Positions 7,760 to 12,912 of a DNA stretch of 14,775 nucleotides are shown here, piece by piece. The position numbers were made by a program, and so were the translations under genes. This DNA is from Parafilimonas sp. GTDB taxonomy: Bacteria; Bacteroidota; Bacteroidia; Chitinophagales; Chitinophagaceae. A model generated the notes under the pieces. It saw only the letters and a list, made by a program, of their open reading frames with translations, was not told where the DNA came from and did no database searches. The stretch covers positions 1-14,775 of the forward strand of contig JAICKT010000063.1 of the NCBI GenBank assembly GCA_025927795.1. The letters are read 5' to 3'. Numbering within the stretch: the first letter of the stretch is position 1; every line of letters starts with the position of its first letter.

Positions 7760-8212
7760 TTATGAAGCACTTTCAGAATTTGTACCGGTGTCACCTCCTG
7801 CAGGCATACCGTTATCATTACCTTGTTGAGGTGCTTCGATTGTTTCATTATTCATTGCAGGCATTTCCGGCGCAGATTTTTTAGGTGCTGATTTTTTTAC
7901 TGCTGCTTTTTTTGGAGCGGCTTTCTTAGGTGCAGCTTTCTTGGGTGCAGATTTTTTTACAGCCTTCTTTGGTGCGGCTTTCTTTACAGCTTTTTTAGGT
8001 GCAGATTTTTTTACAGCCTTCTTTGGTGCGGCTTTCTTTACAGCTTTTTTAGGTGCTGATTTTTTTGCGGCCTTCTTCGGCGCTGTTTTCTTCGCAGCTT
8101 TTTTTGGTGCAGATTTTTTTACTGCTTTTTTTGGAGCAGCTTTTTTTGCAACCTTTTTAGGTGCTGATTTTTTTGTTCCGCGTTGCGGTGCTTTCTTATT
8201 TGCTTTTGCCAT
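7760..8212 (-). CDS. Histone H1-like Lys/Ala/Pro repeat protein
   Basis: A 150-residue, extremely basic, low-complexity protein. After a 13-residue leader (MAKANKKAPQRGT) come eight 9-residue repeats of the form KK[S/A/T]APKK[A/V][A/V], from residue 14 to 85. Two shortened APKKA units and a last KKSAPKKS follow, to about residue 113. The end, from about 116, is different: polar, Gly/Asn-rich and mildly acidic. Such AKKAxPKK repeats resemble the tail of eukaryotic histone H1 and bacterial H1-like (HctA/B, AlgP-type) proteins, which bind and compact DNA non-specifically. DNA binding is therefore a good inference, but there is no folded domain to identify. It is convergent with rfbA and shares its terminator. 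No clear promoter was found in the 294 bases upstream. Confidence 0.82.
   Translation of the reverse strand: MAKANKKAPQRGTKKSAPKKVAKKAAPKKAVKKSAPKKAAKKTAPKKAAKKSAPKKAVKKAAPKKAVKKSAPKKAVKKAAPKKAVKKSAPKKAAPKKAAPKKAAVKKSAPKKSAPEMPAMNNETIEAPQQGNDNGMPAGGDTGTNSESAS
7874..8173 (-). repeat. 27-bp tandem repeats in the H1-like gene, with an exact 54-bp duplication
   Basis: The coding DNA is built of 27-bp units, each coding for 9 residues. Positions 7944-7997 and 7998-8051 are identical over all 54 bases, two repeat units copied as a block. The next unit (from 8052) starts the same way but soon diverges. Exact identity, synonymous sites included, points to a recent duplication or ongoing homogenisation. 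Confidence 0.9.
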
Positions 8213-8434
8213 GGATGAAATAGTTTTTCTTTTTTTGGAAATGAATTGTAAGGTAAAAATGTTTTATCAATTACAAAGCAATAATTAAAATTTTTATTGT
8301 TTTTATTAAAAATTGCCTGGTTACATCTTTAAAGTACAACTAATGGCAAATATTGTCGGTTTGCAGATGTTTCCAATAATAAATATGTAGTGCCGATAAA
8401 TATATTTTTCACTCGTTTGTTTTTTATTTGTCTA

Positions 8435-8460
8435 TTGACATAATTATATCATCATGACAA
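8435..8460. promoter_or_regulatory. Imperfect 26-bp palindrome upstream of the CoA-binding gene (possible operator)
   Basis: The half-site TTGACATAATTAT (8435-8447) and the inverse of ATCATCATGACAA (8448-8460) agree at 10 of 13 positions, with no spacer. It lies about 46 bases before the ATG at 8507, where a regulator could act. This may be chance in AT-rich DNA. The rest of the 8213-8506 interval between the divergent genes shows no gene or strong hairpin. Confidence 0.25.
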
Positions 8461-8485
8461 ATTCTCACTAAAAAACTGCGGTCTG

Positions 8486-8492
8486 TAATTTG
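8486..8492 (+). promoter_or_regulatory. Weak -7-like element before the CoA-binding gene
   Basis: TAATTTG followed by CA resembles TAnnTTTG with one base missing between the two halves. It ends 14 bases before the ATG at 8507, the same placement as the better elements at 1587 and 8904. There is no convincing -33 box. Confidence 0.25.
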
Positions 8493-8506
8493 CATAAACA
8501 TTAAAC

Positions 8507-8869
8507 ATGAATAAGAAAACTGTTGTATTAGGCGCTTCGCCAAACCCTTCACGATACAGCTATCTTGCTGTAAACAGGCTGGCTGCACATGGCAATGAGG
8601 TGGTTGCAATAGGCAAGAGAGAAAACAGTATAAATCAAATTCCAATAATTAAAGGGCAGCCATCTGAGGAAAATGTTGATACAGTTACTTTATATTTGAA
8701 CGCTGCCAATCAAAAAGAATACTACGATTATATACTTTCACTGCACCCTAAACGCATAATATTTAATCCCGGTGCAGAAAATGATGAACTGGCGGAGCTT
8801 GCCGTAAAAAATAATATTGAACCAATTGAAGCTTGTACACTGGTGCTTTTAAGCACTGGTCAATACTAA
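8507..8869 (+). CDS. CoA-binding Rossmann-fold protein (YccU-like, CoA_binding_2)
   Basis: A 120-residue single-domain protein of the CoA_binding_2 family, related to the CoA-binding domain of succinyl-CoA synthetase. It starts with the nucleotide-loop motif VVLGASPNPSRYSYLA (residues 6-21), then HGNEVVAIGKRE. The family ending is visible as RIIFNPGAENDELAELAVKNNIEPIEACTLVLL (about 84-115), with the conserved FNPGAEN and EACT blocks. Members bind CoA or nucleotides; no reaction is established from sequence. It is full length and cytoplasmic, with no signal or membrane segment. The next gene, cmoA, is 70 bases away with its own promoter-like element, so the two may be separately transcribed. 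Confidence 0.9.
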   Translation: MNKKTVVLGASPNPSRYSYLAVNRLAAHGNEVVAIGKRENSINQIPIIKGQPSEENVDTVTLYLNAANQKEYYDYILSLHPKRIIFNPGAENDELAELAVKNNIEPIEACTLVLLSTGQY

Positions 8870-8903
8870 TATTTTCTTTCACCCTTGTTTAGTGTACTTA
8901 TAA

Positions 8904-8911
8904 TATTTTTG
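8904..8911 (+). promoter_or_regulatory. Bacteroidota-type promoter for cmoA
   Basis: TATTTTTG is an exact match to TAnnTTTG, 28 bases before the cmoA ATG. A TTG at 8885-8887 could be the -33 box, with a slightly short 16-base spacing. It is the best-supported promoter in the window and would drive cmoA and the membrane gene after it. Confidence 0.5.
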
Positions 8912-8939
8912 CAACCGCAGATTAAATAACTGCTCAAAT

Positions 8940-9668
8940 ATGAACGAGGATAAAGTATTTCACGAAGAAATAAAAAAAGCATCTGACTTTAAGTTCGGAA
9001 CAACCGTAGCTAATGTTTTTGATGATATGGTTAACCGCTCTGTGCCTTATTATGGCGAGATGCAGCGCATGATTGCAGAGCTTGCTGCAGACCGTGCACA
9101 AGAAGGAAGTTATGTGTATGATTTAGGTTGCTCAACCGGCACTACAATGATCGGTATGAATACATTGGTGCCGCAAAGTATTGAGTTTATTGGCGTAGAT
9201 GATTCTCCGGAGATGCTCCAAAAATGTGATATAAAATTAAAAGAAGCTGGCTTTACGCGCGGCTATAAATTAGTAAATGCTGATTTAAATAAAAATGTTG
9301 AAATTAATAATGCATCCGTTGTGGTGTTGTGTTTAACACTACAATTTGTTCGGCCAATTCATCGGGAGCGTTTAATAAAAACTATTTATAATGGTTTAAA
9401 CGAAGGCGGAGTTTTAATATTAATTGAAAAAATTTTAGCAGAAGAAAGTTCTTTCAACCGCGATTTTATAAAATACTATTACGATATGAAGCGCCGTAAT
9501 CATTATAGTGAAATGGAAATTTCGCAAAAGCGCGAAGCATTGGAAAATGTATTGGTTCCTTATAAACTCAGTGAAGATAATCTGCTTTTACGTGAAGCGG
9601 GTTTTGCACACGTCGAAATCTTTTTTAAATGGTATAATTTCGCCGGACTTATCGCTGTAAAAAAATAG
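8940..9668 (+). CDS. cmoA: CmoA-type carboxy-S-adenosyl-L-methionine synthase
   Basis: A 242-residue class I SAM-fold enzyme closely matching E. coli CmoA along its whole length. CmoA makes carboxy-SAM from SAM and prephenate, and CmoB then uses it to carboxymethylate hydroxyuridine-34 in tRNA. Shared blocks are VANVFDDMVNRSVPYY (23-38), SAM motif I VYDLGCSTG (59-67), VDDSPEML (86-93), ASVVVLCLTLQF (125-136) and YNGLNEGGVLILIEK (150-164). MKRRNHYSEMEISQKREALENVL (183-205) and the C-terminal KWYNFAGLIAVKK are also shared. Arg198 in SQKRE aligns with E. coli Arg199, which as I recall contacts the extra carboxylate, so synthesis of carboxy-SAM rather than simple methyl transfer is likely. The next gene starts one base after the stop and is not cmoB. 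Confidence 0.92.
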   Translation: MNEDKVFHEEIKKASDFKFGTTVANVFDDMVNRSVPYYGEMQRMIAELAADRAQEGSYVYDLGCSTGTTMIGMNTLVPQSIEFIGVDDSPEMLQKCDIKLKEAGFTRGYKLVNADLNKNVEINNASVVVLCLTLQFVRPIHRERLIKTIYNGLNEGGVLILIEKILAEESSFNRDFIKYYYDMKRRNHYSEMEISQKREALENVLVPYKLSEDNLLLREAGFAHVEIFFKWYNFAGLIAVKK

Positions 9669-9669
9669 T

Positions 9670-10395
9670 ATGGTTCAAATCGGCAATTTCTTTTTTAAGT
9701 ATCGTAACTGGCTCTTCATTATTTTCTACGCGTTGCTGTTTGTTCCTAATGTTCCGCAATTATTTACAGAAAAAAATTTTGGTGTACATTATTATCTGTA
9801 TCCATTAATAATTGGACTGGCTATAACAATTTTAGGGCAGGCAATACGCGGCGCAACCATTGGACTTGCATATATTATTCGCGGCGGAAAAAACAAAAAG
9901 GTGTATGCAGAAGATTTGGTAACCACTGGTATTTTTTCTCATTGCAGAAATCCGTTGTACGTTGGAAATATTTTAATGCTTGCAGGTGTGGGCATTTTAT
10001 CAAACTCATTATTGTATGTTGTAATAATGATACCTTTTTTTCTTTTCGTGTACCAGGCAATTGTTTTGGCTGAAGAAAATTTTTTACGCAACAAATTTGG
10101 CGAGCAGTTTAATAGTTATTGTGTAAATGTTAATCGCTGGGTTCCCAGGTTAAAAGGAATGCAGACAACATTCAGCAGTATGGATTTTAACTGGAAACGC
10201 TACATTAACAAAGAGCATACAACAACTTTTATCTGGCTTTGTGGTATTATATTATTAATGTTGTTTTATTATCCTCAACTCACACATTACAACCAACATT
10301 ATCGCAATAGCTTGCTTATAATTATTCTTTCTTTTTTATTGCTGATTTATATTATTATCCGCGTTATAAAAAAATCAGGACAGCTAAACGATTAA
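9670..10395 (+). CDS. Isoprenylcysteine carboxyl methyltransferase-like (ICMT/PEMT family) membrane protein
   Basis: A 241-residue polytopic membrane protein. Hydrophobic segments lie near residues 14-30, 42-58, 98-134, 187-201 and 214-233. The SAM-binding ICMT/PEMT signature is clear: LVTTGIFSHCRNPLYVGN (83-100, with Arg93-Asn94-Pro95), then AEENFLRNKFGEQFNSYCVNVNRWVP (134-159), in which Glu135/Glu136 and FGEQFNSY are the usual cofactor-site residues. The Arg-Asn-Pro replaces the more common Arg-His-Pro. Bacterial members methylate diverse lipids or small molecules in the membrane; the substrate here is unknown. The C-terminal pair of helices after about 185 is an extension beyond the core. 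The ATG follows the cmoA stop by one base, so translation is probably coupled and both proteins share a transcript. Confidence 0.85.
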   Translation: MVQIGNFFFKYRNWLFIIFYALLFVPNVPQLFTEKNFGVHYYLYPLIIGLAITILGQAIRGATIGLAYIIRGGKNKKVYAEDLVTTGIFSHCRNPLYVGNILMLAGVGILSNSLLYVVIMIPFFLFVYQAIVLAEENFLRNKFGEQFNSYCVNVNRWVPRLKGMQTTFSSMDFNWKRYINKEHTTTFIWLCGIILLMLFYYPQLTHYNQHYRNSLLIIILSFLLLIYIIIRVIKKSGQLND

Positions 10396-10494
10396 TCTTT
10401 TCAGATAATTCATTAGTATTCTTACATCATGAATGGCTGCCACCTCAAATAAAAAAGGAAGTTGAAATTATTATCTACAAATTTACTTACACAC

Positions 10495-10530
10495 TTTGAA
10501 CAGCATTTCTATCGCTTGGTATAAAACTTG
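10495..10530 (+). promoter_or_regulatory. Possible promoter for the amylase-family gene
   Basis: TTTG at 10495-10498 could be a -33 box, followed after about 21 bases by TATAAAACTTG (10520-10530), a degraded TAnnTTTG. The start codon is at 10557. The 10396-10556 gap otherwise shows no gene and no terminator for the upstream operon. Confidence 0.25.
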
Positions 10531-10556
10531 TTTTTAATGTGTAGTAAAAAAATTGC

Positions 10557-11834
10557 ATGGCTACAGCTTTTCCTATAATTGATTGGGGAAATGGTACTAA
10601 TATTTATGAGGTTAATGTTCGCCAATACACACATCAAGGAACTTTTAAAGCATTTATAGAACATATTCCACGCTTAAAAAATATGGGCATTGATATTTTG
10701 TGGCTCATGCCTATAACACCCATCAGTATAGAAAAAAGACAAGGCACATGGGGCAGTTATTATGCAGCCAGTTCATACACTAACATTGATCCTGCTTATG
10801 GTTCTGAAGATGATTTTAAAGAACTGATTAAGACTGCACATTTTTTTGATATGAAAGTGATTATTGATTGGGTTGCGAATCACACAGGATATGATCATCA
10901 ATGGACAAAAGAGCACGCAGATTGGTACAGAAAAGATGATGCTGGAAATTTTACAGAGTTGTATGGATGGGTTGATGTGATTGATTTAAATTATGAAATT
11001 CCTGCATTGCGCAAAGGCATGATTGACGCAATGAAACATTGGGTACAAAATTTTGATATTGATGGTTTTCGTTGCGATATGGCGCGAACAGTACCAATAG
11101 ATTTTTGGGTTGAAGCGCGTGGTGAATGTGATGCTGTGAAATGTTTATTCTGGCTCGCTGAATGCGAGATACTAAATTATCATGAAGCATTTGATCTTAC
11201 GTATGGCTGGGAAGTAATGCGGGCATTTGATAAATATTTTAAAGATGAGATGAAGATGGATGAAATAAAACCATTGCTGCAGAATTATTCGCAATATCCT
11301 ATCGGTTCAAGAAAATTATTATTTACTTCAAACCATGATGAAAATACTTACCACGGAACAGAATATGAAAAGTATGGTATTTGTGCGAAGGCAATGGCTG
11401 TGTTTAGTTGTACATGGCCGGGCATTCCTTTAATTTATTCCGGGCAGGAAAAACCAAACAAAAAAAGGTTAGAATTTTTTGAAAAAGATTTTATTGATTG
11501 GGAAGGTAATGTTGAGCTGCACGATTTTTATAAAACGCTTTTAACCATCCGCAAAAAAAATAAAGCCTTACAAGAAAGTGCATCTGTATTAATATTACAA
11601 ACTGATTGTGCTGATGTATTGGCATATTTATGCAGAAGGCAAAATCATAAAATTTTAGTGTTAATGAATCTTGGAAAAGAGGCGGCGAATTTTCACATAA
11701 ATCATCCTGCATTACCCGGCGATTATGTTGAATTATTTTCGGGTGAAGCAAGAAAAATAAACAGGATCGAAACTTTTAATTTTCAACCGGGCGAATATCT
11801 TGTATATCATGTTACACAATTTGTGAACAAATAA
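10557..11834 (+). CDS. Alpha-amylase-family glycoside hydrolase (GH13), cytoplasmic
   Basis: A 425-residue GH13 enzyme acting on alpha-glucans or maltodextrins. The four conserved regions are present: I, IIDWVANHTG (Asp104, His109); II, GFRCDMARTVP (Arg172, nucleophile Asp174); III, LFWLAECE (acid/base Glu202); IV, FTSNHDEN (His260, Asp261). The (beta/alpha)8 barrel starts at about residue 15 with NIYEVNVRQYT, and a short beta-rich C-terminal domain follows from about 340. There is no signal peptide or lipobox, so it should be cytoplasmic, unlike the secreted SusG-type amylases of this phylum. The region II/III wording fits a Bacteroidota group of intracellular amylases; I cannot tell hydrolysis from transglycosylation. 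The T-run of the terminator for the opposite strand overlaps the stop codon. Confidence 0.93.
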   Translation: MATAFPIIDWGNGTNIYEVNVRQYTHQGTFKAFIEHIPRLKNMGIDILWLMPITPISIEKRQGTWGSYYAASSYTNIDPAYGSEDDFKELIKTAHFFDMKVIIDWVANHTGYDHQWTKEHADWYRKDDAGNFTELYGWVDVIDLNYEIPALRKGMIDAMKHWVQNFDIDGFRCDMARTVPIDFWVEARGECDAVKCLFWLAECEILNYHEAFDLTYGWEVMRAFDKYFKDEMKMDEIKPLLQNYSQYPIGSRKLLFTSNHDENTYHGTEYEKYGICAKAMAVFSCTWPGIPLIYSGQEKPNKKRLEFFEKDFIDWEGNVELHDFYKTLLTIRKKNKALQESASVLILQTDCADVLAYLCRRQNHKILVLMNLGKEAANFHINHPALPGDYVELFSGEARKINRIETFNFQPGEYLVYHVTQFVNK

Positions 11835-11866
11835 AAAACCGGTTAGCAATGCTAACTGCTAACCGG
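11833..11866 (-). terminator. Intrinsic terminator for the - strand genes, with an alternative hairpin
   Basis: CCGGTTAGCA (11839-11848) pairs perfectly over 10 bp with TGCTAACCGG (11857-11866). Read on the - strand, it is followed by six Ts (A-run at 11833-11838), so it should end the transcript of the small gene at 11935-12156. The + strand lacks a T-run. GCTAAC occurs twice in the 3' half, so GTTAGC could also pair with the nearer copy (11851-11856). Confidence 0.85.
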
Positions 11867-11934
11867 ATGGATAAACTTAGGTGAAAGTTTATACTTTTTC
11901 CTATGTTCTTATTGACCCATAAAATTCAGATACC

Positions 11935-12156
11935 TTATTTGGTACCAGCATTATTTTTATCGTTTTTATTTTTTTTGTTGTTTGTACTCTTTGCAGCCAA
12001 TTGCGTTTGAATATCGTCACTGTAAGGATGAGGAATATCATGATTATCATCTGCGCTGCCTAAAGGTTCTGAAGGTCCTTCTTTACCTGCAAGGTCTCTT
12101 TGAATATCATCACTCAAAGAAGAATATTCATTTGGATCTTTTCTGTCGTATTCCAT
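11935..12156 (-). CDS. Small hydrophilic protein with a duplicated SDDIQxxLAxK motif, unknown function
   Basis: A 73-residue, highly charged protein that I do not recognise. It has no signal peptide, membrane segment or cysteine. Its main feature is an internal repeat: SDDIQRDLAGK at residues 15-25 and SDDIQTQLAAK at 46-56, each preceded by a Tyr/Ser-rich or Pro-Tyr context. An acidic, Pro/Gly-containing linker joins them, and the tail from 57 is Lys/Asn-rich and probably disordered. The two motifs could form short amphipathic helices. The repeats, a clean ATG and a following - strand terminator support a real gene. It lies 99 bases after the lipoprotein gene in the same direction and may share its transcript or have its own promoter. 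No function is proposed. Confidence 0.6.
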   Translation of the reverse strand: MEYDRKDPNEYSSLSDDIQRDLAGKEGPSEPLGSADDNHDIPHPYSDDIQTQLAAKSTNNKKNKNDKNNAGTK

Positions 12157-12255
12157 AACATTATTTTAAGTTATACAATACAAATTATAATTAAATAATC
12201 ATGCCACACTCCAACAGAAATTTGAAAAATATTCTAATTAACAACAACGTTTACA

Positions 12256-12822
12256 TTATTTTTTTGCAGGTTTTGCCGGCAGTGCCTGAAGTTGGTCCAT
12301 GTAAACAACTTTGCCATCCCTGTTAAACTCCCAGTTTTCATTTAAATAAATAGAATCCATTTTGCCATCATTGTGTGTATCCACTTCTTTCCCCCAAACA
12401 CAAACCCAGGTTTCATCTTTACCTTTTGGTTTTAATGCAGTAATAACTTCAACAGAGCTTGTAGAGTTTTTTAATTTGCTTCGATCCGCTGTTGCCATTG
12501 CAATAATGGAATCTCTCGTTCCGCTTATACTCATTCCTGAAAAATCCATATTAACAGAATCTGCGAAATAATCTTTATGATTATTGAAAGTGTTATTATC
12601 ATAATCCTTCCATAATTCAAGCACCATCTGTGCATACTTGGGATCACCGATTGTAAAATCACTCGAGTATTCAACAGGATATGCATACGAAACATTCGTG
12701 CTCATCGCAGTTGTATCGGTTGCAGCAGCAGTTGTTGTATCTTTTGTGTTTGATGAAGTGGTTGCAGTATTGCATGCAACAAATGCGCATATTATAGATG
12801 CGGCAATTAAAAGTCGTTTCAT
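12256..12822 (-). CDS. NTF2/SnoaL-like lipoprotein
   Basis: A 188-residue lipoprotein if translation begins at the ATG ending at 12822. That start gives MKRLLIAASIICAFVACNT, a classic lipoprotein signal with lipobox FVAC and Cys17 as the acylated residue. An in-frame ATG 42 bases upstream would add 14 residues before the signal and is less likely. A Thr/Ala-rich linker (about 18-42) follows. The mature domain has the SnoaL/NTF2 pattern: YAQMVLELWKDYDNN, KDYFADSVNMDFSG and ENWEFNRDGKVVYMDQ near the end. The fold usually binds small ligands or has lost its catalytic role, and none can be assigned here. It should be anchored in the cell envelope, facing the periplasm or surface. It lies downstream of the beta-oxidation gene on the same strand. 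Confidence 0.8.
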   Translation of the reverse strand: MKRLLIAASIICAFVACNTATTSSNTKDTTTAAATDTTAMSTNVSYAYPVEYSSDFTIGDPKYAQMVLELWKDYDNNTFNNHKDYFADSVNMDFSGMSISGTRDSIIAMATADRSKLKNSTSSVEVITALKPKGKDETWVCVWGKEVDTHNDGKMDSIYLNENWEFNRDGKVVYMDQLQALPAKPAKK

Positions 12823-12912
12823 AAAAAGTTGTTTTGAAATTTTTGAGACAGAAAAATTATACATTTTTTTAATACGAAAAAAATGTATTTCTTATGCTTA
12901 TTGAATCATAAA

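Noticed and set aside
7874..8173. CRISPR-like array
   Set aside because: The repeats are contiguous, have no spacers, keep a single reading frame and vary as codons do.
7941..8288. Open + strand frame of 115 codons with Phe/Ala/Gly repeats, opposite the H1-like gene
   Set aside because: It is the antisense reading of the Lys/Ala/Pro repeats, where AAR/GCN codons become TTY/NGC. The repeat pattern and a natural protein sequence exist only on the - strand.
8435..8440. TTGACA as a classical sigma-70 -35 box
   Set aside because: No -10 box lies at the right spacing, and Bacteroidota promoters do not generally use TTGACA; it is better seen as part of an imperfect palindrome.
12823..12864. Upstream ATG for the lipoprotein gene
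   Set aside because: It would place 14 residues before an excellent lipoprotein signal; starting at the ATG ending at 12822 puts MKRLL at the N terminus.
12638..12904. Open + strand frame opposite the lipoprotein gene
   Set aside because: It is antisense to the signal peptide and Thr/Ala linker of a well-supported lipoprotein; the Val/Ala richness follows from the codons on the other strand.
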